In this document: in pieces, positions 44,835 through 52,504 of the stretch | Position numbering within the stretch: the stretch's first letter is position 1 | Layout: each line of letters opens with the position of its first letter | From: Flavobacteriales bacterium | GTDB lineage: Bacteria > Bacteroidota > Bacteroidia > Flavobacteriales_E > Vicingaceae | Assembly: GCA_905339165.1 (NCBI GenBank) | Contig: CAJPFH010000062.1 | Coordinates: 1 to 64,000 of the forward strand | DNA: 64,000 nt | Direction: 5' to 3' | The notes under the pieces: generated by a model | Told to the model about the DNA's origin: nothing | The model's database searches: none | Seen by the model: the letters and a program-made list of their open reading frames with translations, nothing else | Position numbers and translations under genes: made by a program

Positions 44835-45182
44835 CTAAGCGTGCAGCTTCGCTTTTTTCGCTTCTAATTCTTCTTTACTTTCTCTAAAGTTAGGGTCGTC
44901 AACACAACAATCAACCGGGCAAACGGCTGCACACTGAGGTTCATCATGAAAGCCAACACACTCGGTGCATTTATCGGGAACGATAAAATAAAAGTCATCG
45001 CTGAGGGGAGTTTGCTCTGCATCCGCATCAACAGAATCTCCGGACAAACGGGTAAAAGAACCACTTAAAGTCGTTCCTTCAGAGAAACGCCAGCTTGCTC
45101 CCCCTTCGTAAATTGCGTTGTTCGGACATTCGGGCTCACAAGCCCCACAGTTAATACATTCATCTGTTATTACGATAGCCAT
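44835..45182 (-). CDS. Dicluster 2[4Fe-4S] ferredoxin
   Basis: 115 residues. First cluster motif Cys9, 12, 15, 19 ([11 protein letters not shown]); second Cys72, 75, 84, 88 ([17 protein letters not shown]) with the eight-residue insertion typical of Chromatium/Allochromatium-type ferredoxins, plus a further CC at 92-93. Between them is a roughly 50-residue insert. A low-potential electron carrier in the cytoplasm. It is divergent from the acyl-CoA reductase; -7 element at 45225-45232. Confidence 0.93.
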   Translation of the reverse strand: MAIVITDECINCGACEPECPNNAIYEGGASWRFSEGTTLSGSFTRLSGDSVDADAEQTPLSDDFYFIVPDKCTECVGFHDEPQCAAVCPVDCCVDDPNFRESKEELEAKKAKLHA

Positions 45183-45224
45183 ACTATAAAATAATTAGGT
45201 TAATGTTTTTGTTAATTTCGCCTG

Positions 45225-45232
45225 CAAATATA
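45225..45232 (-). promoter_or_regulatory. Candidate -7 promoter element for the ferredoxin gene
   Basis: Minus strand TATATTTG, a full TAnnTTTG match, ending 42 bases before the ATG at 45182. A near match TAATTTCG (45213-45220) faces the other way, toward the acyl-CoA reductase gene. Confidence 0.4.
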
Positions 45233-45259
45233 GCACTAACTTGTTGTTTTTCTAAAAAA

Positions 45260-46324
45260 ATGAATTTATCTGATAGAATAGAAGCGTTTGCTTTATTGGG
45301 AGAATTTTTACAATCGTTTACTCAAGAAGAGAAAAAAAATGATGCGTTAGGGTGCTTTGAAGAAGCACTATGCAAAGAGTTCTCAGAAATAATTGAAAAT
45401 TACCATCATTACAACGGGTGGTTTGATAAAGCGAATATAAAGAGGGCAATAGAAGGAATAAGCAAGTGGTTGGAAAGGGATACCTTAGTTCGGTTTACTG
45501 AAAAATATAACTTTAATCAAAATACTTCTTCCAAAAACGTGGGCTTAATTCTAGCCGGAAATATTCCTTTGGTAGGGTTTCATGATTTTTTATGTGTATT
45601 ACTTTCTGGGCATAAAGCAATCATAAAACAGTCGTCAAATGATTTGTATTTAATGCCTTTTATCGCAAAACTTCTAATAAAACAGAATCCATTCTTTTCA
45701 AATCATATTGATTTTTCCGATAGGTTGAATAACATAGATGCGGTAATAGCTACAGGCAGCAACAATTCATCTCGGTACTTTAAATCTTATTTTGGGCACA
45801 TTCCTCATATTATTCGCACCAACCGAAAATCAATGGCCGTATTAACCGGAAACGAAAGCAAAGAAGAATTAATTGGATTAACCAATGATATACTTCTTTA
45901 TTATGGGCTAGGATGTAGAAATATATCCTTGGTTTTTATTCCACCCAATTATAACTTAAACTTGTTATTCGAACCTGTTTTTAATTTTTTTTCCTATTTG
46001 CAGCATCACAAAAAATACATGAATAATCTTGATTATAACCGAGCTGTATATTCATTAAATAAAATACCATTTACCGAAAATGGTGTACTCATGCTAAGAA
46101 ATCAAAAAGAATTATTTGCACCGGTAGCTGTATTGAATTATGCAGAATACCAACACTTAGAAGAGGTGAAAGAATTTATTGAACTAAACAAAAACAATAT
46201 ACAGTGTGTGGTAGGAAAAATAGAAAAGATATGCAACACTTCTCTGGGAGATGCCCAATTTCCAAAAATTAGCAACTTTTCTGATGATATAGATACCTTA
46301 CAGTTTTTAAAAAACGTAGAATAA
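45260..46324 (+). CDS. LuxC-type acyl-CoA reductase
   Basis: 354 residues from the ATG at 45260 (MNLSDRIEAFALLG); the longer TTG frame from 45203 adds an unlikely hydrophobic tail. It resembles LuxC-type acyl-CoA reductases: glycine-rich NVGLILAGNIPLVGFHDF, VIATGSNNSSRYF, and catalytic Cys219 in YGLGCRNISL. It reduces a fatty acyl-CoA or acyl-ACP to an aldehyde with NADPH. No luxAB or luxDE is present, so light production is not implied. It is divergent from the ferredoxin gene, a pairing that I recall in other Bacteroidota. Confidence 0.9.
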   Translation: MNLSDRIEAFALLGEFLQSFTQEEKKNDALGCFEEALCKEFSEIIENYHHYNGWFDKANIKRAIEGISKWLERDTLVRFTEKYNFNQNTSSKNVGLILAGNIPLVGFHDFLCVLLSGHKAIIKQSSNDLYLMPFIAKLLIKQNPFFSNHIDFSDRLNNIDAVIATGSNNSSRYFKSYFGHIPHIIRTNRKSMAVLTGNESKEELIGLTNDILLYYGLGCRNISLVFIPPNYNLNLLFEPVFNFFSYLQHHKKYMNNLDYNRAVYSLNKIPFTENGVLMLRNQKELFAPVAVLNYAEYQHLEEVKEFIELNKNNIQCVVGKIEKICNTSLGDAQFPKISNFSDDIDTLQFLKNVE

Positions 46325-46429
46325 GTTTGTAAGTGAAGCATCTTTTTTACATCTATTTCCGTCTTCTAGAGTATAATTCATTTCAATTTTTTAAAATTTT
46401 ACTAACTTGCACCCGTAACAATTTTTAGC

Positions 46430-48712
46430 ATGAAAAAAATTATATTGTTTTTAGTGTGTTCTGTGATAGCAGTGCCACTTTTTTCTCAAATTTTTTGGAC
46501 AGAAACATTTGGTACAGGCTGTAATCAAGGCCAAAATGCCAATGGTTTTGTTTCGGCAAATGGAGTTTGGACAGTAACGAACACCGGAGTAAATGCCGCT
46601 GAAGCAAACAAATGGTTTGTAAGTGCCACCGAAGCCGGAATGGGCAGCGGAAATTGTGGTGACGGCTGCCTTAATAACGGAGGTTTAACTGACAGAACAT
46701 TACACATTGGCTCCGATGATGGTTTTTTTCCTACCGATTTGGGTGCAGCTTACAATGCCGGTGGAGTGTGTGGGGTATTATATTGCGTAGAAACCGACAA
46801 AAGAGCCGAATCGCCAGCAATAAACTGCACCGGCCAAAATAATATTCAACTTTCTTTTCATTACATAGAGTTTGGCGATGGAACAAATGATGATGGCTCC
46901 CTTTGGTATTTCGATGGTGCCATTTGGTCGCAATTGGTAAACTTGCCAAAAACTATGTGTTGCGATGGATTTGGTAACCCCATTCCATGCACAGGAACCG
47001 AACAAGCTAAGTGGACCACCTATTCTATAGCCCTTCCACCTTCAGCCAACAATAATCCGGGAGTTAAAATTGGTTTCAGGTGGGTTAATAATGACGATGG
47101 AGTAGGAACCGATCCCTCTTTTGCCGTAGATAGTATTTCTCTTTCTGCACAAGCCGGAACGCCTCCTACGGCTGCTTTTTCTGCCAGCTCTACCAATATT
47201 TGCGAAAACGACTGCATTACGTTTACCGATAATAGCACAGGAAGCCCTACTTCATGGATGTGGTATTTTCCGGGGGGAGTGCCTGCCACATTTAACGGGC
47301 AAAACCCTCCTGCGGTTTGCTACCCCAATGCCGGAACATACCCGGTTTCTTTGGTAGTTACCAATATCAATGGTCAGGATTCTCTCGGAATAAATTCATA
47401 CATTACGGTTAGCTCCTGTATTCAACCTACGGCCGATTTTACAGCCAATAATACAACCATTTGTTCTGGTGATTGTGTAAACTTTACCGATTTAAGTACC
47501 AATGCAACTAGTTGGAAATGGTATTTCCCCGGAGGAACACCTGCCACATCTACCCAACAAAACCCTACCATTTGTTATAATACTCCAGGCATTTACACTG
47601 TTTCACTTGTAGCATACAACGGGCCGGTACAAGATTCCATTGCAAAAGTGAATTATATTACGGTTCAGTCTTGCACTATGCCCGTGGTTCAGTTTGTGGC
47701 TAGCCAAACCGAAATATGCGACAGCATGTGCATTAGTTTTACCGACCAAAGTACAAATAACCCAACTTCATGGCAATGGTTTTTCCCGGGAGCAGTACCG
47801 GGTGGTTCAAATTTGCAAAACCCTACCAATATTTGCTATTACGATACCGGAACTTTTACGGTAACGCTTATTGCTACCAACCAGTTTGGAAGTACCACAC
47901 TTACTAAAACAAACTACATTACAGTAAAAGCCTGTAACAAACCTGTTGCACTGTTTGATATGCCTATTATCTGTTACAACAGTTGTGTAAACTTTAAAAG
48001 TTTAACTTTAAACCAGCCCGATAGTGTTATGTGGGTTTTTGAAGGAGCCAATCAGGATACGGTTAAAGCCTTTAATCCCCAAAGTATTTGTTGGTTCGAT
48101 ACAACCGGCTGTTTCTCTGTTAAGTTGTATGCATGGAATGCCTATGGCGTAGATTCTATTTTTAAAACCATTTGTATTGATACCTTGCCAACTGTAGATG
48201 CAGGAAAAGATACCACCATTTTTTGGGGAGGTTTAGATGGAGCTACCCTTTTTGCAGTGGGAAGCAATGATAGTTTAAATAAAGCAACTTATATTTGGAG
48301 TCCGTCCAATTTAGTAGATTGTTATTATTGCCAAAAAACCAATACGAACCCCGATGATTCTACTTTGTTTATTGTCAAATACACCGACCATCACGGGTGT
48401 GTGGCATACGATACGGTTTGGGTATTTGTAAAATGGGAGGCCAATATTGGTGTTCCCAATGCATTTTCGCCCAACTTCGATGGAAACAACGATGTTTTAT
48501 ATGTACGGGGTAAGGGTATAAAATCTTTACAGTTTACTATTTACAACCGGTACGGACAGCAAGTTTTTGAAAGCACCGACCAAAGTTTTGGATGGGACGG
48601 TACACACAAAGGAAAAGAAGTAAACCCAGGTGTTTATGTATATTTTGTGGATGCAATAATGAAAGATGATACAAGGCGTGCCCTTAAGGGAAATGTTACT
48701 TTAATCAGATAA
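46430..48712 (+). CDS. T9SS type B surface protein with tandem PKD domains
   Basis: 760 residues with a signal peptide (1-20, ending LFSQ). Residues about 25-240 form an N-terminal beta-sandwich (a galactose-binding-like or MAM-like fold; segment SPAINCTGQNNIQLSFHYIE). Then three PKD modules (about 245-327, 332-414, 417-500), each with a paired-cysteine N-cap and a WYFPGG-type core, a fourth divergent module (about 504-584), and the type B C-terminal domain (about 672-760: FSPNFDGNND, WDG). Exported through T9SS. The PorP/SprF gene follows 10 bases after the stop and is very probably its retention partner. Confidence 0.92.
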   Translation: MKKIILFLVCSVIAVPLFSQIFWTETFGTGCNQGQNANGFVSANGVWTVTNTGVNAAEANKWFVSATEAGMGSGNCGDGCLNNGGLTDRTLHIGSDDGFFPTDLGAAYNAGGVCGVLYCVETDKRAESPAINCTGQNNIQLSFHYIEFGDGTNDDGSLWYFDGAIWSQLVNLPKTMCCDGFGNPIPCTGTEQAKWTTYSIALPPSANNNPGVKIGFRWVNNDDGVGTDPSFAVDSISLSAQAGTPPTAAFSASSTNICENDCITFTDNSTGSPTSWMWYFPGGVPATFNGQNPPAVCYPNAGTYPVSLVVTNINGQDSLGINSYITVSSCIQPTADFTANNTTICSGDCVNFTDLSTNATSWKWYFPGGTPATSTQQNPTICYNTPGIYTVSLVAYNGPVQDSIAKVNYITVQSCTMPVVQFVASQTEICDSMCISFTDQSTNNPTSWQWFFPGAVPGGSNLQNPTNICYYDTGTFTVTLIATNQFGSTTLTKTNYITVKACNKPVALFDMPIICYNSCVNFKSLTLNQPDSVMWVFEGANQDTVKAFNPQSICWFDTTGCFSVKLYAWNAYGVDSIFKTICIDTLPTVDAGKDTTIFWGGLDGATLFAVGSNDSLNKATYIWSPSNLVDCYYCQKTNTNPDDSTLFIVKYTDHHGCVAYDTVWVFVKWEANIGVPNAFSPNFDGNNDVLYVRGKGIKSLQFTIYNRYGQQVFESTDQSFGWDGTHKGKEVNPGVYVYFVDAIMKDDTRRALKGNVTLIR
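47163..47930 (+). repeat. Three tandem PKD-encoding repeats
   Basis: Three copies of about 250 bases, each encoding a PKD module starting near C-x-D/E-C and containing W-x-W-(Y/F)-FPG, then NP and a YxxGxYxVSLVA strand. The amino acids are clearly related; the module in the 4306-7353 gene belongs to the same set. Confidence 0.8.
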
Positions 48713-48722
48713 AAAGAGAAAT

Positions 48723-49757
48723 ATGAAAAGAATAATATATATTGGTTTGTTGTTGGTGGTAACACTCAGCGAACTAAAGGCTCAGCAAGATGTGCATTTT
48801 TCTCAATTTTATTCATCTCCTTTAACTGTTAATCCTGCTCAGGCAGGTTTGTTTAATGGGGGGGTAAGGGCTATGGTTAATTACCGTTCACAATGGGCGG
48901 CTGTAAACAATCCGTTTACCACAATTTCTGGTTCAGTTGACGGAGGATTGTTTAGAGAAAAGATAAGCAATGGCTTTTTTGGAGTGGGCGGAAATGTGAT
49001 AAAGGATGATGCCGGAGATGCCCAGTTTTCTACATTAAACGGGAATCTTTCACTTTCCTACCATTTCGATTTATCGGGCGGTGAAGAAATGTCGTATTTC
49101 TCAGTAGGTTTTCAGGGTGGTTACCTGCAACGCAGTATTTCATTAGGGTCGTTGTATTGGGACCAACAGTGGGACGGATCTGCCTTTAACACCTCGTTGC
49201 CTCATAATGAAGCGTATCAAGATTTATCTTATTCCAGATGGGTATTTGCCTCGGGTGTAAATTGGTATATCAATTCGTACGATAATTCCAAACAGTTTTA
49301 TATTGGTTTATCTGCATTTAATTTAAATGCACCCAATGTTGGTTTTAAATCTACCAGCGAAGATTATTTAAGACGTTATCAGTTACATGGCGGAGCTGAA
49401 ATTTTATTCCCCAACTCAACCGTATCAGTAGTTCCTAATGCGATTTATATGATGCAGGGTCCGAATCGCTACCTAAATTTGGGTACCGATGTAAAATTTT
49501 TACTCAGTGAACGTACTGCAATTACAAATTACCATAATGAAAGTTCTCTTCATTTTGGAGTGTATCACCGCTTTAAAGATGCTTTATATGCTACCTTTAT
49601 GATTAACTGGGTGGGTTTATCGTTAGGAGCAAGCTACGACTTTAATATATCAGGATTAAAGGCGGTAACCAACAGCAACGGAGGTATGGAAATATTTCTT
49701 CGGTACCGTTCGGGTTTTGGCGGAGGAAAACGCCCTCACAAAGTGCGGTTTATTTAA
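48723..49757 (+). CDS. PorP/SprF-family T9SS outer-membrane protein
   Basis: 344 residues with a signal peptide (about 1-20, ending LKAQ). It begins QQDVHFSQFYSSPLTVNPAQAG, the signature of the PorP/SprF family, followed by beta-barrel strands (MVNYRSQWAAV, NGFFGVGGN). Such proteins hold type B sorted proteins at the cell surface and, for SprF, help secrete the SprB adhesin. It directly follows its presumed client. The stop codon overlaps the stop of the convergent lipoprotein gene within a shared TTAA at 49754-49757. Confidence 0.95.
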   Translation: MKRIIYIGLLLVVTLSELKAQQDVHFSQFYSSPLTVNPAQAGLFNGGVRAMVNYRSQWAAVNNPFTTISGSVDGGLFREKISNGFFGVGGNVIKDDAGDAQFSTLNGNLSLSYHFDLSGGEEMSYFSVGFQGGYLQRSISLGSLYWDQQWDGSAFNTSLPHNEAYQDLSYSRWVFASGVNWYINSYDNSKQFYIGLSAFNLNAPNVGFKSTSEDYLRRYQLHGGAEILFPNSTVSVVPNAIYMMQGPNRYLNLGTDVKFLLSERTAITNYHNESSLHFGVYHRFKDALYATFMINWVGLSLGASYDFNISGLKAVTNSNGGMEIFLRYRSGFGGGKRPHKVRFI

Positions 49758-51205
49758 GGCACGTATTCGTAGCAGCCAGCATCGGGATTGCCGGATGATA
49801 ACCTGTTTACATCGTCTAAATCTTTTTCTAACCCTGTAGAAACTTGTGTCGGATCGCCAATGTTAATGGCCGAAGAGTTGCTGCTTAAATGATAATCGAA
49901 CAAGGTGTAATTTTTAAATAAATCTCCACTCGGATTTTTTATAATATTCACAAAACTACTTGTAGAGGTATTTACTGTAGTTTTAATTACGGAATGGTGA
50001 AAAAGGTAGTTTATATTTCCCCCGCTTTTCCATTCGGTGCTAAACTCATTTTCGAGGCTTCCGGTAATAATACAGTTGTAAAAATTACATTTACTGATAT
50101 CTTTTACCACTTCACTCCCTGTAAAAATATTAGTAAAATAATTTTGAAGAAAAATAGCTGGTGTTTGGCGACTACCTTCTTTCCAATAGTTGGCAAAGGT
50201 GCAATGTCTAAAATCATATTCACCTCCCCCTGCTACAATAAAATTATATTCACCGCTACGTTCTATGAGGCAATTAGCCCCTTCTATTTTATAATTTCTT
50301 GCCAAAATTCCGGCTCCTGAGCAATTTTGAATTCGTGTGTTTTTAAGAATGCATTTATTGTTACTGATACTTGCATTGCCAAAGGGAAGTGTTTCTATTT
50401 GTAAGCCGATGTACGCATTTTTTATAATGGCATAATTAAAAACATTATCAGAACTGCCTTCGTTTATCCAAATCCTATCCCACTGTCCGGGCTTTTCGTT
50501 ATAAGTCCATTCTAGGCGGTCGCCTCTAAACTCTACGGGGTTTTCTTTGGTTCCGTTTACAACGATTCTCCCTCCACGGTATACCCAAAGCCCTGCATTG
50601 CGGTGAAAATGAATTTTTGTGCCTTGTTCAATGGTAAGTGTGCAGGCAGAATCTACTACGGCATACCCGTAAACTACATACGGTTTTACATTGTTCCAGG
50701 TAGCATTACATTCTATAATGGAGTAGGGAGGAAGCCCAGGCTGATAGTATTTCGGAGTATAGTAAATAGCGTTTTGACCCCATGCCACTAAATCTACATC
50801 CTGCTTATTGCCATTAGTTATAAATAGAATAGAATCGCTTATTACAAAGGGAGAGTTAGTGTTATTAGGGTCTACAGTAACTTCAATAAAAATATACAAA
50901 CTGTCTTTAGGGCGAATCTTAATTTGTTGGGCATCTCCAGGAAGCCCGTCTACATTTATGCGAAAATTAGAGTTCTTCCCTCCGGCTAATTGAATGCTGC
51001 TTATTAGAATACTTTTATTATGTGTGTTGTAAACCAGTAAGCGTTTGGTGGTAGAACCTATAGTGGTAAAAACAGTATCGAACAAAACGGTATCTAACGA
51101 AAATTTTAGCAGGGCAGAGGGATCTGTAAGTAACTTATCTTTTCTGCACGAAAAAGAAAAGATAACCACGATTGCTAAAAGAAATATGTATCCCGATTTT
51201 TTCAA
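49754..51205 (-). CDS. Beta-helix-type lipoprotein
   Basis: 483 residues from the TTG at 51205 (M-KKSGYIFLLAIVVIFSF), which gives a proper lipoprotein signal with a Cys (FSC) shortly after; a longer frame starts at another TTG, 51217. No ATG is available. An N-terminal beta-sandwich (about 25-155, TVLFDTVFTTIGSTTKRLLVYN) is followed by a right-handed beta-helix-like region with repeated short strands (FNYAIIKNAYIGLQIE, KCILKNTRIQNCSGAGI, FRHCTF). Common in Bacteroidota, ligand unknown; presumably surface or periplasmic. Confidence 0.78.
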   Translation of the reverse strand: MKKSGYIFLLAIVVIFSFSCRKDKLLTDPSALLKFSLDTVLFDTVFTTIGSTTKRLLVYNTHNKSILISSIQLAGGKNSNFRINVDGLPGDAQQIKIRPKDSLYIFIEVTVDPNNTNSPFVISDSILFITNGNKQDVDLVAWGQNAIYYTPKYYQPGLPPYSIIECNATWNNVKPYVVYGYAVVDSACTLTIEQGTKIHFHRNAGLWVYRGGRIVVNGTKENPVEFRGDRLEWTYNEKPGQWDRIWINEGSSDNVFNYAIIKNAYIGLQIETLPFGNASISNNKCILKNTRIQNCSGAGILARNYKIEGANCLIERSGEYNFIVAGGGEYDFRHCTFANYWKEGSRQTPAIFLQNYFTNIFTGSEVVKDISKCNFYNCIITGSLENEFSTEWKSGGNINYLFHHSVIKTTVNTSTSSFVNIIKNPSGDLFKNYTLFDYHLSSNSSAINIGDPTQVSTGLEKDLDDVNRLSSGNPDAGCYEYVP

Positions 51206-51257
51206 GTGATATAACAAAATAACGAACGAATAAAAAGAGAACTTAGTATTTGCTGTT

Positions 51258-51265
51258 TAATTTTG
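51258..51265 (+). promoter_or_regulatory. Candidate -7 promoter element for mnmD
   Basis: TAATTTTG, a full TAnnTTTG match, ends 23 bases before the TTG at 51289. Transcription would begin near 51270, downstream of the alternative TTG at 51250, and so decides the start. Confidence 0.5.
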
Positions 51266-51288
51266 TCAAAAGTACAGAAATAGCCGAA

Positions 51289-51936
51289 TTGAAAAGAGAA
51301 ATTATAAAAACAGCCGATGGTTCTTATACATTGTTTGTACCTGCTTTAAATGAGCATTATCATTCTGTACATGGAGCTGTGGCAGAATCTCTTCATGTAT
51401 ATATTCAGGCAGGATTACGCTTTGCCGAAAAACATTTTCAGGAAATTAAATTATTAGAAATAGGGTTAGGAACCGGGTTAAATCTTTTTTTAACCTTGCA
51501 ACATACTCAAAAGAAGGTGTTTTATACGGCTTTAGAGCCGTACCCTTTAGAAGTAAACCTCATTCAGCATTTATATACAGATGTGGCAGAAAACGAATTA
51601 GCCATTAAAGTAAACATAGCCGAATGTAATAAATGGCATCGTTTAACTCCGATGTTTTCGTACATAAAAAAAACAGAAAGAGTGGAGGTGGCAGAATTGC
51701 CTGTGGAAGAATACCATTTAATTTACTTCGATGCTTTTGCTCCACGGGTTCAGCCCGAAATATGGACAGAACAGGTGTTTTATAAACTTTACCAAAGTAT
51801 GCATCCTCATGCAGTGTTGGTAACCTATTGTTGCAAGGGCGATGTAAGAAGGGCGTTAAAATCAGCGGGCTTTTGCGTAGAAAAATTGTCCGGTCCACCC
51901 GGAAAAAGAGAGATGCTAAGAGCCGTGAAAAAGTAA
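51289..51936 (+). CDS. mnmD: tRNA mnm5s2U34 methyltransferase domain protein (MnmD)
   Basis: 215 residues from the TTG at 51289, which opens M-KREIIKTADGSYTL and matches the N-terminus usual for MnmD; the frame can be read from TTG at 51250 but that lies before the likely transcription start. The SAM-binding motif is LLEIGLGTGLN, and the catalytic-site region is YFDAFAPRVQPEIWT, both typical of the MnmC N-terminal domain without the FAD domain. It methylates the wobble uridine of certain tRNAs. Stand-alone MnmD is usual in this phylum. No ATG is available in this region. Confidence 0.9.
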   Translation: MKREIIKTADGSYTLFVPALNEHYHSVHGAVAESLHVYIQAGLRFAEKHFQEIKLLEIGLGTGLNLFLTLQHTQKKVFYTALEPYPLEVNLIQHLYTDVAENELAIKVNIAECNKWHRLTPMFSYIKKTERVEVAELPVEEYHLIYFDAFAPRVQPEIWTEQVFYKLYQSMHPHAVLVTYCCKGDVRRALKSAGFCVEKLSGPPGKREMLRAVKK

Positions 51937-51942
51937 CTTTAA

Positions 51943-51985
51943 TTTAAGCTCATATTATTTCTTTTGAAAAAAGCATGAGTTTAAA
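51943..51985. terminator. Possible bidirectional terminator between mnmD and the EVE gene
   Basis: Arms TTTAAGCTCAT (51943-51953) and ATGAGTTTAAA (51975-51985) pair over 11 bp with one G-U, around a loop that contains a small CTTTT/AAAAG hairpin. It lies between convergent genes ending at 51936 and 52000. AT-rich arms make it weaker than the others. Confidence 0.4.
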
Positions 51986-51999
51986 ATGCGTTATGGAAT

Positions 52000-52404
52000 T
52001 TAACCGCCTAATTCAAGTATTTTATTAAATTCTAATTTCGAAACGGGCATTACCGACAAACGACTTTGTTTAATTAATTTCATCTTAGCCAATTCTTTCG
52101 TACTCTTTATTTGTTCTAAACTTATCGTCTTTTTTAATGGCTTATCCGGAACTAACTCCACTGCTACCCAACGTTTATCATCGGTGGTGGGATCCGAAAA
52201 AAACTCTTTGTTTACCACTGCAATGCCCACCACACATTTATCGCTAACACTATGATAAATCAATACCTTATCGCCTTTTTTCATAGCCATCATATTATTT
52301 CTCGCCTGATAATTTCGTACCCCGTCCCAAATGGTTCTTTTTTGTTTTACCAAATCCTGCCAACTAAAAGTTTCGGGTTCGGTTTTCATTAACCAGTAAT
52401 TCAT
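52000..52404 (-). CDS. EVE domain protein
   Basis: 134 residues, a single EVE domain. NYWLMKTEPETFSWQDL and the segment GVRNYQARNNMMAMKKGDKV are the hallmark of this PUA-like fold, which binds modified bases such as methylated nucleotides. The C-terminal half keeps the KLIKQSRLSVMPVS segment. Role in bacteria not settled; possible links to modified DNA or tRNA. Stand-alone between convergent and divergent neighbours. Confidence 0.9.
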   Translation of the reverse strand: MNYWLMKTEPETFSWQDLVKQKRTIWDGVRNYQARNNMMAMKKGDKVLIYHSVSDKCVVGIAVVNKEFFSDPTTDDKRWVAVELVPDKPLKKTISLEQIKSTKELAKMKLIKQSRLSVMPVSKLEFNKILELGG

Positions 52405-52504
52405 TTTTTGTTTTTTTATCTAAAGTAAGTGAAATTTGGTTTAGTTCAAATTTTCGTGTAAAATTGAGATATTTACAAGTTCAAACAAAAGAAATATCAA
52501 ATCC

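Noticed and set aside
45260-46324. Bioluminescence (lux) operon
   Set aside because: Only a LuxC-like reductase is present, without luxAB or luxDE.
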